DNA from: Planococcus liqunii
Lineage (GTDB): Bacteria; Bacillota; Bacilli; Bacillales_A; Planococcaceae
Assembly: GCF_030413595.1 (NCBI RefSeq)
Contig: NZ_CP129238.1
Span: forward strand, 930,001-994,000
Length of the DNA stretch: 64,000 nt
Reading direction: 5' to 3'
Part shown: one piece after another, positions 34,610 through 43,204 of the stretch
Layout of the letters: the number at the start of each line of letters is the position of its first letter
Position numbering within the stretch: position 1 is the first letter of the stretch
The notes under the pieces: generated by a model
Seen by the model: the letters and a program-made list of their open reading frames with translations, nothing else
Database searches by the model: none
Told to the model about the DNA's origin: nothing
Made by a program: the position numbers and the translations under genes

Positions 34610-35491
34610 CTAGACTTTCGGCAAATCTTTGACAAGTGAAATGAACGATCGAGATGTATAAGGCAGGTAGCGGTTTTTGGCCGAAATGATGCCAAGCACC
34701 CAAGGAAATGTATTGGTCAGTGAAAGCGTCTTGAACGGACCGTTTTTGGACCGTTCGCAAATCAGTTTGGGCATCAATGTAATGCCCAAATTTTTTTCGA
34801 CCATGCCGACAATGAAATCCCATTGGGAACTTTCATACGCAATTTTGGGTGTGAACCCTTCGCTCAAACAGAACTCAATCGTCCGGCCATTTAATGTAAA
34901 TTCTTTGCTTAACAGCAAAAAAGGATCGTCTTTGCATTCGATCAAATCGATGGTTTCCCGATGAGCCAGTGGATGGGATTCATGGACAAGCAATTTTATT
35001 TCTTCGTGTACAAAAGGTACGACATCGAATTTTTCCTCGTCTACCGGCAGCATGACAAATCCCAGATCGACTTCTCCTTCCAGCACTTTTTGTTCCACTT
35101 TTTTTGCACCGTCTTCTGCAAGCATAACGGTGACTTCGGGATAAGCCTTTTGAAACTCCGCAATAATTGTTGGGAAAAACAAAGTGCTGATGACAGGCGG
35201 AAGGCCGATTTTTATTTTTCCTTTTTTTAAGTTCATGACGTCATAAAGAGATGCAGTCAAGTCATCCAAGCTGACAACAATCTTTTGCGCCTGCTCGAAA
35301 ACCACGGCTCCTGCATCCGTTAATTCAATTTGCCGGGAAGATCGGTCAAACAAGGTGACTTCCATTTCTTCCTCCAAGTTTTTGACCATTTTGCTTAAAG
35401 TCGGTTGAGTGACATGCAAGGCAAGTGCAGCTTTCGTAAAGCTTTTGTGTTTTGCAACTTCAATGAAATAAGTCAATTGGCGAATATCCAC
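34610..35491 (-). CDS. LysR-family transcriptional regulator
   Basis: This 293-residue protein has an N-terminal winged helix-turn-helix (MDIRQLTYFIEVAKHKSFTK to LFDRSSRQIELTDAG) and a C-terminal periplasmic-binding-like effector domain of two lobes. The HTH resembles the CidR/CcpC/YwbI type. It is divergent from the GntP permease/3-hydroxybutyrate dehydrogenase operon, with 269 bases between them, so that operon is the likely target (standard LysR arrangement; inference). The inducer is unknown. The ATG at 35491 follows GGAGG. Confidence 0.87.
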   Translation of the reverse strand: MDIRQLTYFIEVAKHKSFTKAALALHVTQPTLSKMVKNLEEEMEVTLFDRSSRQIELTDAGAVVFEQAQKIVVSLDDLTASLYDVMNLKKGKIKIGLPPVISTLFFPTIIAEFQKAYPEVTVMLAEDGAKKVEQKVLEGEVDLGFVMLPVDEEKFDVVPFVHEEIKLLVHESHPLAHRETIDLIECKDDPFLLLSKEFTLNGRTIEFCLSEGFTPKIAYESSQWDFIVGMVEKNLGITLMPKLICERSKNGPFKTLSLTNTFPWVLGIISAKNRYLPYTSRSFISLVKDLPKV

Positions 35492-35627
35492 AATGTAACC
35501 TCCTGTTATAACAAATAGTTATAGAACCTATAATTATTATTCATTTTACCTATCATAAGTGTGAGTGTACACTTAAAAAACCGCCGCTGATAAATATTTT
35601 AGAAAATTTACGCTTTTTATAGTGAAA

Positions 35628-35641
35628 AGAGAGCGCTTTCA
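35628..35641 (+). promoter_or_regulatory. Candidate cre (CcpA) site
   Basis: AGAGAGCGCTTTCA matches the palindromic cre core TGAAAGCGCTTTCA at 12 of 14 positions. It lies in the LysR/GntP intergenic region, 120 bases before the permease ATG, where CcpA would repress use of 3-hydroxybutyrate or gluconate-type substrates when better sugars are present. Confidence 0.55.
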
Positions 35642-35760
35642 ATTTTAGCATTTGTACTTATATTATTTTCTGCAAAGGCGGCAAAAAAGAATGATGCAGC
35701 GGGTATGGCGGCATTTGAAAATCGCTGCACTGAACTGCTGCAAACGAAGGAGGAAAAACT

Positions 35761-37080
35761 ATGTTTAGTATGATCGGTTTAATTGGTGGATTGGCATTGC
35801 TTATCTTTTTGACAATGAGAGGCATGAATCTGCTGATTGCAGGGCCATTAAGCGCTCTGGTTGTCGCGGTATTCAGCAGCCTGCCGCTTTTCCCGCAGAT
35901 GGTGGCTGAAGGAGAAGTGAACTTCTTAGGCAATTACATGACCGGATTTTCCGGATTTATCACATCCTGGTTCCCGATGTTCCTGCTTGGAGCAATTTTC
36001 GGGAAGTTGATGGAAGACAGCGGAGCTGCTGACAGCGTATCCCGTTGGCTCGTCAGTAAAATTGGCCTCAAGCGGGCGGTGCTGGCGATTGTCATCGCTT
36101 GCGCCGTGCTGACATATGGTGGGGTTAGCCTATTTGTCGTAGCATTCTCGGTTTATCCAATGGCACTCAGCTTGTTCAAACAAGCGGATCTTCCGCGCCG
36201 ATTTATCCCGGCAGCTCTGGCTCTGGGTTCGGTTACGTTTACAATGACATCCGCGGGGTCGCCGGAAATCCAGAACTGGATTCCAATTGAGTTCCTGGGG
36301 ACGAGCCCGTACGCTGGATGGGAAGTCAGCATTGTCGTCGCTGTATTTATGGCAGTATTCGGCTACTGGTGGCTGAAGCGCATGATCAACAAGGCAGTCA
36401 ACAAAGGGGAGCGATTCGAAGCGCGCAAGACAGATCCGATCGCGGAAGAACGCAATTTGCCGAATCCATTGATGGGATTGATCCCGCTCCTGGTGGTTCT
36501 GGTCATTTCGTATATCTTCCATGACTCATTGAAAACCTCAGCGTTGATCATTGCACTTTTAGGTGGAGTGATTGCCACTTATTTATTGAATAGAACACAT
36601 TTCCATGACTTGGGCAAAGCATTGACCGACGGAACAATCGGAGCGTTGATCGCAATTGGAAACACGGCCGCCGTTGTCGGTTTTGGCGGTGTAGCGAAAG
36701 CGGCGCCGGCTTTCCAAGTGGCAGTCGATGCCATGACGAATATCCCGGGAAGCCCGCTGATTGGCGGAGCCATTGCCGTAAGTGTGATTGCGGGCATCAC
36801 CGGATCATCTTCTGGCGGACAGGCTATCGCATTGCCGTTATTGGCACCTCATTATTTGGACATGGGAGTAAACGCGGAAGCATTGCACCGCACAATCGCA
36901 ATTTCTTCCGGAGCGCTGGATTCCCTGCCGCATAATGGATATGTTGTGACAACCATCCAGGGCATTTGCGGCGAAACGCACAAAGCGGCTTACGGATCGG
37001 TAGGAGCGGTAACGGTTATTGTGCCGCTTTTGGGAACCATAATTGCAATCGTTCTGTTTTCTTTAGGAATGGGCATTTAA
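35761..37080 (+). CDS. GntP-family permease
   Basis: A 439-residue transporter of about 12 membrane spans with GntP features: GGLALLIFLTMRGMN at the start, FGKLMEDSGAADSVSRW, and TAAVVGFGGV plus GITGSSSGGQAIALPLL in the second half. The family imports gluconate and other small hydroxy acids. Because the next gene is a 3-hydroxybutyrate dehydrogenase, 3-hydroxybutyrate is the likely substrate, like the B. subtilis yxjC-yxjF association. The ATG follows AAGGAGGAA. It lies 21 bases before the dehydrogenase gene. Confidence 0.87.
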   Translation: MFSMIGLIGGLALLIFLTMRGMNLLIAGPLSALVVAVFSSLPLFPQMVAEGEVNFLGNYMTGFSGFITSWFPMFLLGAIFGKLMEDSGAADSVSRWLVSKIGLKRAVLAIVIACAVLTYGGVSLFVVAFSVYPMALSLFKQADLPRRFIPAALALGSVTFTMTSAGSPEIQNWIPIEFLGTSPYAGWEVSIVVAVFMAVFGYWWLKRMINKAVNKGERFEARKTDPIAEERNLPNPLMGLIPLLVVLVISYIFHDSLKTSALIIALLGGVIATYLLNRTHFHDLGKALTDGTIGALIAIGNTAAVVGFGGVAKAAPAFQVAVDAMTNIPGSPLIGGAIAVSVIAGITGSSSGGQAIALPLLAPHYLDMGVNAEALHRTIAISSGALDSLPHNGYVVTTIQGICGETHKAAYGSVGAVTVIVPLLGTIIAIVLFSLGMGI

Positions 37081-37101
37081 ATCTTAGTCGAGGTGATTCG
37101 T

Positions 37102-37878
37102 ATGGTGGAAAATAAAGTAGTGTTTATCACGGGTGCAGCAAGCGGCATCGGGTATGAAATCAGTGCCGATTTTGCCAAAGCGGGCGCAAAAATCGTATTG
37201 ACGGATATCAATGAAGATGCCGTTAAGGAAGCCGCACAGACCTTGAAAAACCAAGGGTTTCAGGCGGTCGGCATAAAAGTGGATGTGACAGATGAAACGG
37301 AGCTTTCAGCAGCAATCGATCAAGCAGTAAAAGAGTTCGGTTCACTTGACGTATTGATCAATAATGCAGGCATGCAATTTGTCTCGCCAATTGAAGAATT
37401 CCCGACGGAAAAGTTTGAACTGTTGGTGAAGATCATGCTTGTCGCTCCCTTTGTAGCAACGAAACATGTATTTCCAATTATGAAGAAGCAAGGCAAAGGG
37501 CGCATTATCAATATGGCTTCCATCAACGGCCTGGTTGGCTTTGCCGGCAAAGCGGCCTATAACAGCTCCAAGCACGGCGTAATCGGCTTAACGAAAGTGG
37601 CTGCTCTTGAAGGTGCGGAATACGGCATTACAGTCAACGCAATGTGTCCGGGTTATGTGGATACGCCGCTTGTGCGCAATCAGATGGGCGATTTGGCGAA
37701 AACACGCAATGTTTCGCTGGACAAAGTGCTTGAAGAAGTCATTTATCCGTTGGTTCCTCAAAAGCGTCTATTATCTGTACAGGAGATTTCGGATTATACG
37801 ATGTTTTTAGCAAGCGACAAAGCATCTGGTATTACAGGGCAAGCAGTCGTCTTGGACGGCGGGTATACGGCACAATAA
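37102..37878 (+). CDS. 3-hydroxybutyrate dehydrogenase (SDR family)
   Basis: A 258-residue short-chain dehydrogenase. The cofactor motif is TGAASGIG, the NNAG motif is present, the catalytic Ser is in NMASINGL, and Tyr/Lys are in AAYNSSKHG. The C-terminal segment GITGQAVVLDGGYTAQ is typical of 3-hydroxybutyrate dehydrogenases. It would oxidise D-3-hydroxybutyrate to acetoacetate with NAD+. The ATG at 37102 is preferred over the GTG at 37093 because of the GAGGTGAT site. A terminator follows. Confidence 0.88.
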   Translation: MVENKVVFITGAASGIGYEISADFAKAGAKIVLTDINEDAVKEAAQTLKNQGFQAVGIKVDVTDETELSAAIDQAVKEFGSLDVLINNAGMQFVSPIEEFPTEKFELLVKIMLVAPFVATKHVFPIMKKQGKGRIINMASINGLVGFAGKAAYNSSKHGVIGLTKVAALEGAEYGITVNAMCPGYVDTPLVRNQMGDLAKTRNVSLDKVLEEVIYPLVPQKRLLSVQEISDYTMFLASDKASGITGQAVVLDGGYTAQ

Positions 37879-37882
37879 TAAT

Positions 37883-37922
37883 AAAAGACCATCCGTTGGA
37901 AACACAAACGGATGGTCTTTTC
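37883..37922. terminator. Terminator after 3-hydroxybutyrate dehydrogenase
   Basis: AAAAGACCATCCGTT and AACGGATGGTCTTTT pair around a small loop. It serves the plus-strand operon and the convergent CotF-like gene. Confidence 0.9.
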
Positions 37923-37930
37923 ATGCAATC

Positions 37931-38272
37931 TCATTTATTCTTAGCCAGTTCCAAAGCAATATCGGCTTTTTTCAAATCATGCTGAACTTGTTCATCTATG
38001 TCATAGGCATGATACATTTCATTTTTAATCATGTACTGGGCAATTTTGTCGTGCGTATCAATCGCGATATCCAACTCGCGGCGCAATAATTTTTTCACCT
38101 GAGGAGTAGCAGTTTCAGTAATCGCAACTGCTAGGTTGCGGACGGCTGCTTTTGCAGTCACCAGGAAATCAGTGGCAATAGCTAAGTCATCCAGCATAGA
38201 GCCGGGAATTGCTAAATTTTCTTTGTTGATTGCTTCTGTTTCAGTTTTTTTCTGTTCGTTTTGTTTAGCCAT
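37931..38272 (-). CDS. CotF-like coat/ferritin-fold protein
   Basis: A 113-residue helical protein beginning with a charged tail, then LDDLAIATDFLVTAKAAVRNLAVAITETATPQVKKLLRREL, the pattern of the spore coat CotF family. C-terminal residues include KIAQYMIKNEMYHAYD. CotF-type proteins are spore coat components in Bacillus, but paralogues also occur in non-sporulating relatives. The ATG at 38272 has AAAGGAAGG upstream. A smaller helical protein gene lies just upstream on the same strand, so they form an operon. Confidence 0.72.
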   Translation of the reverse strand: MAKQNEQKKTETEAINKENLAIPGSMLDDLAIATDFLVTAKAAVRNLAVAITETATPQVKKLLRRELDIAIDTHDKIAQYMIKNEMYHAYDIDEQVQHDLKKADIALELAKNK

Positions 38273-38294
38273 AATATCCTTCCTTTCCACTGAA

Positions 38295-38495
38295 TTATTT
38301 TGAAGAATCTTCCAATATTTTGCGCAAATCTTTAATCGCTTTTGTAGAAAGTTCAATGTCTTCTTCAAGAATTTCTTTCAACTTTGGGTCTTCAACCAAG
38401 CCGCTGAATACTTTGCTTTTTGCAACGCAGGCGGTTTTGAAAGTCAGTATTTCATGGACTTCGAGTAATTCGTGTGCAGCGTATTCTTTTGCCAT
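38295..38495 (-). CDS. Small helical protein, CotF-pair partner
   Basis: This 66-residue protein (YAAHELLEVHEILTFKTAC...) resembles one half of a CotF-like helical hairpin, with conserved His/Glu residues in the first helix and KEILEEDIELSTKAIKDLRK in the second. The ATG at 38495 follows GGAGGG. It ends 22 bases before the CotF-like start codon. The two may form a complex; this is inference from pairing only. Confidence 0.65.
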   Translation of the reverse strand: MAKEYAAHELLEVHEILTFKTACVAKSKVFSGLVEDPKLKEILEEDIELSTKAIKDLRKILEDSSK

Positions 38496-38700
38496 TAAAA
38501 ATCCCTCCAATTGGTTATGAATTGTAAAATTCAACACTAGTTGGATTTTACCCGCTCTTTTTCTTTATAATCATATATTTTAGATTTTTAACTTAAAAAT
38601 ATTGAAAGAATTTTCTGCAAGATAGAGCTTCCTAATAGACAACAAGGTTGCTGCCATGGTTTATTTAAAGGGAAACTTTCTGAAAAGGGGCTACATACCG

Positions 38701-39936
38701 ATGAAAATAACTGAAACGACTTTTCCGATTACAGAAGTGCGCGAACAATTTCCGGCTTTAAAGAGAACCTATCATGGGAAACCGGCTGCATATTTTGATG
38801 GTCCGGGAGGCTCCCAGGTTGTGAAATCGTCCATTCAGGCAATTGCGGCTTATATGGAAAACGGCGGCGGAAATTTGCACGGGTGTTTTCCGTCAAGTTG
38901 GGAAACCGAAGAAATCATTGCTGAAGCGAAAAAAGCAGTAGGAGACTTCTTGGGTGTCCAAACGAATGAAGTGGCTTTTGGCGCGAATATGACAACGCTT
39001 ACGATTGCCATTGCCAATGCGCTAGGCAAACAGTTCCAGTCAGGGGATGAAATTGTCGTGACGGAAATGGACCACCGGGCAAACGTCGATCCATGGCTTT
39101 TAATGGCTCAAGACCGGGGGTTGACTGTAAGATGGATCCGAGTAGATACGGGCAGCTTGACACTCGATTTATCGGATTTGAACGAAGTAATCAATGATAA
39201 AACCAAATTGGTGGCCGTCGGTCTTGCTTCCAATGCCGTAGGAACAATCGTTGACTTGGAACCGATTACGAAGCGAGCAAAAGAAGTGGGTGCATTGGTG
39301 GCTGCCGATGCCGTCCATGCCGCCCCTCATATGTTAATTGACCGCGACCGCATGGACATTGATATCCTTCTATGCTCGGCTTATAAGTTTTTCGGTCCGC
39401 ATATCGGCATTGCCGCCATTAAGGAAGACATATTTAAAGATTTGGAGCCGTATAAATTAGTACCGGCACCAAGCTATTACCCGGATAAACTGGAAACCGG
39501 CACGCAAAATCATGAAGGCATTGCAGGCATCCAACCGGCTATCGAATTCTTTGCAAGCTTCGGCGAAGGCGAAACGCGCAGGCAACGAATTGAATCGGGC
39601 CTTGAAAAAATTGAGGCATATGAAAGCAGCTTGGCGTCCCGTTTGCGGGAAGGATTGGCAGCAATCGAAGGCGTCACTTTGTTTGAAGCAGATCGGAGCA
39701 TCCCGAAAACACCGACCATCGCTTTTCAAGTGAGCGGGGTTGAGCCGGAAGAAGTGTGTAAAATCATGGCGGAAGAGCATAGTATTTTTATCGCATCTGG
39801 GCATTTCTATGCATCGACACTTGCCGAACGGCTCGATATCAACAAAACCGGAGGCTGGATCCGCGCAGGGTTGGCGCCGTATAATACGTTTGAAGAAGTG
39901 GAGCGCTTTATTCAGGCAGTTTCAGAGCTTAAATAA
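38701..39936 (+). CDS. Cysteine desulfurase-like aminotransferase class V
   Basis: A 411-residue PLP-dependent enzyme. The PLP lysine lies in CSAYKFFGPH, and VAADAVHAAPH supplies the cofactor Asp and His. The N-terminal FDGPGGSQV and GGGNLHG motifs mark the cysteine-desulfurase-like subgroup (CsdA-related but lacking the usual C-terminal active-loop Cys motif). It may act as a lyase or aminotransferase. The substrate is not known. The ATG at 38701 is preferred. It stands alone and is closed by a strong terminator. Confidence 0.8.
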   Translation: MKITETTFPITEVREQFPALKRTYHGKPAAYFDGPGGSQVVKSSIQAIAAYMENGGGNLHGCFPSSWETEEIIAEAKKAVGDFLGVQTNEVAFGANMTTLTIAIANALGKQFQSGDEIVVTEMDHRANVDPWLLMAQDRGLTVRWIRVDTGSLTLDLSDLNEVINDKTKLVAVGLASNAVGTIVDLEPITKRAKEVGALVAADAVHAAPHMLIDRDRMDIDILLCSAYKFFGPHIGIAAIKEDIFKDLEPYKLVPAPSYYPDKLETGTQNHEGIAGIQPAIEFFASFGEGETRRQRIESGLEKIEAYESSLASRLREGLAAIEGVTLFEADRSIPKTPTIAFQVSGVEPEEVCKIMAEEHSIFIASGHFYASTLAERLDINKTGGWIRAGLAPYNTFEEVERFIQAVSELK

Positions 39937-39977
39937 CAAGAGCGTGCATTGTTTGATGCGCGGCTATAGAAAAAGAG

Positions 39978-40017
39978 AAAGGAGGCAAAAGCTGAATCAC
40001 CAGCTTTTGCCTCCTTT
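39978..40017. terminator. Bidirectional terminator
   Basis: AAAGGAGGCAAAAGCTG (39978-39994) and CAGCTTTTGCCTCCTTT (40001-40017) form a perfect 17-base stem with a 6-base loop between convergent genes. Confidence 0.92.
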
Positions 40018-40021
40018 GAAT

Positions 40022-40678
40022 TTATGCGTCTTGAGTTGAAACCAGTTTTGCCTGAACAATGTATCGGTCCGGTGCATAGCCAATAAAGTCAAAAGGATAA
40101 CAGGTAGTTAATGTTAAGATTGATCTATCTTTTTCTACAATGACGCTGCGATCTTCTGCATCTGTAATCCACGTTTCAGTAATTTCATAAACATAAATTT
40201 TTTTTTCATATTCCACCAGCAATTGATCTTGCTTTTCCAGTTCTCCAAGCCTTGTGAAAACCGTGTCCCGATGTCCACTCAACACTGTATGGCCATGGCC
40301 GCCAGGAATGGTGGTCAGGTCGCTGACATACATGCCGACTCCTTTCTTCAATGTAGCGGAGTCAGCTCCCCAATAGACCGAATACTTTTGTTCAATTTTT
40401 GGAATGACAAGAGTTGCCGCTTGTTCTCCAAGTTGACGGTCGATTCCAGTAGTCTTTATAGGAGAAGGGGGAAGAACGGGCTTAGGATTTTCTTTGACTG
40501 GTTCTTCCGGTGGTTTTTCAATTTGTGTTCCAATTGCCGCGTCGACTTGCTCGATTTTTTTAAGTTCGGCGTCTGTCAGGTTTTGCGCCGAGCTTTTTGC
40601 CGTGTACCATTCCGATAAGCTATAAAGGCCGATCACAAGGCCGGCTACTATTAATATTAATCCCAGCCATCTTCTCAA
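40022..40678 (-). CDS. Class D sortase
   Basis: This 218-residue transpeptidase has an N-terminal membrane anchor (GLILIVAGLVIGLYSL), a Pro/Glu/Lys-rich stalk (about 45-85) and the sortase barrel. The catalytic His is in VLSGHRDTVF, the Cys in LTLTTCYPFDFIG and the Arg in APDRYIVQA. The TLTTCYP pattern is typical of class D enzymes, which accept LPNTA-like signals. The gene just upstream encodes a secreted protein ending in LPDTA, so it is the probable substrate. The gene starts at an ATG at 40678 after a GGTGAAT site. Confidence 0.87.
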   Translation of the reverse strand: MRRWLGLILIVAGLVIGLYSLSEWYTAKSSAQNLTDAELKKIEQVDAAIGTQIEKPPEEPVKENPKPVLPPSPIKTTGIDRQLGEQAATLVIPKIEQKYSVYWGADSATLKKGVGMYVSDLTTIPGGHGHTVLSGHRDTVFTRLGELEKQDQLLVEYEKKIYVYEITETWITDAEDRSVIVEKDRSILTLTTCYPFDFIGYAPDRYIVQAKLVSTQDA

Positions 40679-40696
40679 AACAATTCACCTCAAAGG

Positions 40697-40727
40697 AAAA
40701 AGGCAGGATAGGATCTGCCTTTTTGAT
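40697..40727 (-). terminator. Hairpin between sortase substrate and sortase genes
   Basis: On the minus strand AAAAAGGCAG pairs with CTGCCTTTTT around ATCCTATC. It lies between the substrate gene and the sortase gene, so it may attenuate sortase expression relative to the more abundant substrate. Confidence 0.7.
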
Positions 40728-40737
40728 AAATTAAGTA

Positions 40738-41148
40738 TTAAGCTTGCTGGCTTTTTCGGCGGAACAGCAACAAAGAGCCCAGTCCGGCGATTCCTGCTCC
40801 AAACAGCATCATAAGAGGATTGCTGCTTGCTGTATCCGGCAATTCTTCCCCTGCAGCAGTTTCTTCTTCGCTTGTTCCACCATCAGAAGAATTGTCAGCT
40901 TCTTTGTCGGCAACGAAGCTGTCGTACTCGCTTTGGCTCACTTCACAAGCTAGGCCATCATTATCACGGTCTAAGTCGTGAGGGTCGTTTTCAGCACTAA
41001 AACCATTTGCATACCAAAATTCCATGACTTCCTGATGAGATGAGAAATCTCCACAATCCTTGTCATTAACCGCGGCCTGTGTTTCTAGAGAAGTACCTGC
41101 AACTAAAAGCAAAGCCATAGAACTGCCTAATACTGTTTGTTTTAACAT
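40738..41148 (-). CDS. Secreted Excalibur-domain protein with LPDTA sorting signal
   Basis: A 136-residue exported protein with a signal peptide (1-25, ending TQAA) and an Excalibur calcium-binding domain (about 28-72: DKDCGDFSSHQEVMEFW, then DPHDLDRDNDGLACE with the calcium loop). A Ser/Glu-rich linker leads to the C-terminal sorting signal LPDTA, a hydrophobic helix and RRKSQQA. The LPDTA signal fits the class D sortase encoded next, so the protein is probably anchored to peptidoglycan. The ATG at 41148 follows AGGAGGCG. Its role at the surface is unknown. Confidence 0.85.
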   Translation of the reverse strand: MLKQTVLGSSMALLLVAGTSLETQAAVNDKDCGDFSSHQEVMEFWYANGFSAENDPHDLDRDNDGLACEVSQSEYDSFVADKEADNSSDGGTSEEETAAGEELPDTASSNPLMMLFGAGIAGLGSLLLFRRKSQQA

Positions 41149-41281
41149 CTTTTCTTTTCGCCTCCTAGAATTTGTATGTAACATCCCTTGATTTACCCTT
41201 TAATTGAATTTTCAAACTATAATTTTATAAATTTAAATATTTTCCAATAAATTTTTAGCTAAATCCTGCAAAATTGCCTTT

Positions 41282-41310
41282 TTGTTCTTTTCATCAGATG
41301 ATGGTACAAT
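41282..41310 (+). promoter_or_regulatory. Predicted sigma-A promoter for the HEAT-repeat gene
   Basis: TTGTTC (41282-41287) and TACAAT (41305-41310) are spaced 17 bases. The start would be near 41317, giving a leader of about 75 bases. Confidence 0.5.
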
Positions 41311-41390
41311 ACATGGATAAGCTTTTCTGCTAACGGAAGAGACCATTTCATTTTCCAAAAAGGAAAATGATTAAAAGGAGAATGAATTTT

Positions 41391-41843
41391 TTGAGTCAAC
41401 AATTTAACACAACTTTACCGCCGAATTACGACGAATTGAAAAAGGCTGTAAACCGGACAGCAAACTGGAAAGAACGTTTAGCTGCGGTTGAAGAGCTTAG
41501 CAAATGGAAGCACAAACAGACCATTGACATGTTGACGCATCGCATGGAAAACGACCCGGTCTACAAAGTGCAGCTTGCCGCTTTTGATGCATTGCAGGAC
41601 TTTGGCTTGGAAGTGGATATGCCAACGCGCAAAAAATTTGATTTGATTAAAGACGCTTCGAAAACACTCGTGCGCATCAAGAAAAGTTTGCCGCATGACC
41701 ACAAGTTCGAAGATTTTAAAGTGAAATTGCAAAAAATGCGTGTGGATATCTATGACACGTACAAAGGCGATAAAGGCGAAGACTTCGACCAGTGGCTTGA
41801 AGATCAGTGGAAGTCCATTCCCGGCAGACAAGCAAGAAAGTAA
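41391..41843 (+). CDS. HEAT-repeat-like protein
   Basis: A 150-residue helical protein with one or two HEAT-like units (NWKERLAAVEELSKWKHKQTIDM and DPVYKVQLAAFDALQDFG), followed by a basic region. It would act as an adaptor surface; the partner is unknown. The TTG at 41391 is 10 bases after AAAAGGAG. The ATG at 41382 lies too close to that site. A strong bidirectional terminator follows. Confidence 0.72.
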   Translation: MSQQFNTTLPPNYDELKKAVNRTANWKERLAAVEELSKWKHKQTIDMLTHRMENDPVYKVQLAAFDALQDFGLEVDMPTRKKFDLIKDASKTLVRIKKSLPHDHKFEDFKVKLQKMRVDIYDTYKGDKGEDFDQWLEDQWKSIPGRQARK

Positions 41844-41846
41844 ATG

Positions 41847-41891
41847 AAAAGCCGTTTCTTCAGTTGAAAAACTGAAGAAACGGCTTTTTTA
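41847..41891. terminator. Bidirectional terminator
   Basis: AAAAGCCGTTTCTTCAGTT and AACTGAAGAAACGGCTTTT form a perfect long stem around GAAA, followed by TT. Confidence 0.92.
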
Positions 41892-41898
41892 TTTTGTG

Positions 41899-43023
41899 TT
41901 AATTAACGATTTTCCCATCAATAAACACCTTTTCCGGTACGCTGCGGAGATCAAACGGATTGCCGCTCCAAATCACTAAATCAGCATCTTTGCCTGGTTC
42001 AATTGATCCCACACGGTCCTCCACGCCAAGATGCTTAGCCGCGTCCAGCGTAATGGCCGTCAACGCTTGCTGCTCGGTGATGCCATTTCGGATAGCGTGA
42101 ATTGCACTGGTCACTAAATAGTCGATCCCAACTACTGGGTGATCCGTCGTTAAAGAACAAGGTACACCAGCATCGAGCAGAACTTTAATGGTTGTCCAGT
42201 CTTTGTCTTTCAGTTCAACTTTGGAGCGAGTTGATAAAGTCGGCCCAACGGAAACCCGTACGTCATGCTTCGCAATAAATTCTGCAATATGCTGGCCTTC
42301 CGTGCAATGCTCGATTGTCACATTGATATCAAATTCACGCTTCAGACGGAGAACAGTTAGGATATCATCCGCTCGGTGTGCATGTACCCGGAGCGGAACT
42401 TCTTTGTTAAGCACTTTTGCTAAATTTTCGAGGCCAAGTTTTCGTTCTGGTTGGCCGCTGTTTATGTAATTTTGCGCTTCAATCAGTTTTTCCCGCAATA
42501 ATGCAGCCACGCCCATACGCGTCACTGGCATATGTCCTTTTTCGCCGTGATATTTTTTGGGGTTCTCGCCGGTTGCAGCTTTCAGGCCGGAAGGGGATTT
42601 GATGACCATTTCGTCAACAATCGTTCCAACAGTTTTTAATACCACCATTTCACCGCCAATGACATTTGCACTGCCTGGCATGACTTGAACAGTGGTCACA
42701 CCTGCTCGTCTTGCATCTTGAAAGCCAGGTTCCATCGGATTAATGCCGTCGATGGCACGGACTTGAGGTGTAACGGCATCGCTGGTTTCATTAAAATCGT
42801 GTCCTTCTTTTCCGACACCTTCTTCTGAAATGCCTAAATGTGTATGTACATCAATCAATCCCGGAGTTACGATTTTACCTATAGCGTCAATTACTTGATA
42901 GCTTTTATCTAATTCAGTCTGAGCTACTACTGCTTCGAATTTTCCATCTTTCACAAGGATCATGTGATTTTCAATCACTTCGTTTTTGCCATTAAAGATT
43001 GTTGAATTTGTAATCGCTATCAT
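41899..43023 (-). CDS. Metal-dependent amidohydrolase (imidazolonepropionase-like)
   Basis: This 374-residue TIM-barrel hydrolase has the first metal pair in VDVHTH-type form (IDVHTHLG), later His in VHAHRAD and IEHCTEG, and the catalytic Asp in LTTDHPV. The C-terminal strand is KDADLVIWSGNPFD. It hydrolyses amide or cyclic amide bonds. Because it is divergent from an Lrp/dpp peptide operon, a peptide-derived or dipeptidase-like substrate is plausible (inference). The gene starts at 43023 with GGAGG upstream. The 180-base divergent region probably holds promoters for both sides. Confidence 0.83.
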   Translation of the reverse strand: MIAITNSTIFNGKNEVIENHMILVKDGKFEAVVAQTELDKSYQVIDAIGKIVTPGLIDVHTHLGISEEGVGKEGHDFNETSDAVTPQVRAIDGINPMEPGFQDARRAGVTTVQVMPGSANVIGGEMVVLKTVGTIVDEMVIKSPSGLKAATGENPKKYHGEKGHMPVTRMGVAALLREKLIEAQNYINSGQPERKLGLENLAKVLNKEVPLRVHAHRADDILTVLRLKREFDINVTIEHCTEGQHIAEFIAKHDVRVSVGPTLSTRSKVELKDKDWTTIKVLLDAGVPCSLTTDHPVVGIDYLVTSAIHAIRNGITEQQALTAITLDAAKHLGVEDRVGSIEPGKDADLVIWSGNPFDLRSVPEKVFIDGKIVN

Positions 43024-43204
43024 TAAAAAACCTCCATAATTTATAAAAAAAAGGATTGCTTTATAAATATACCTAATATAAACTAGGCAATAATATTCCT
43101 TTTTTAGATAATAAAATATTTTATGAATATTGTAAAGGAGTAGAAAATTTTAGAATTGTTCCTCTTTCCGGTAATTCGGTATTGTGGAAGAAAGAAGGTG
43201 TTTT

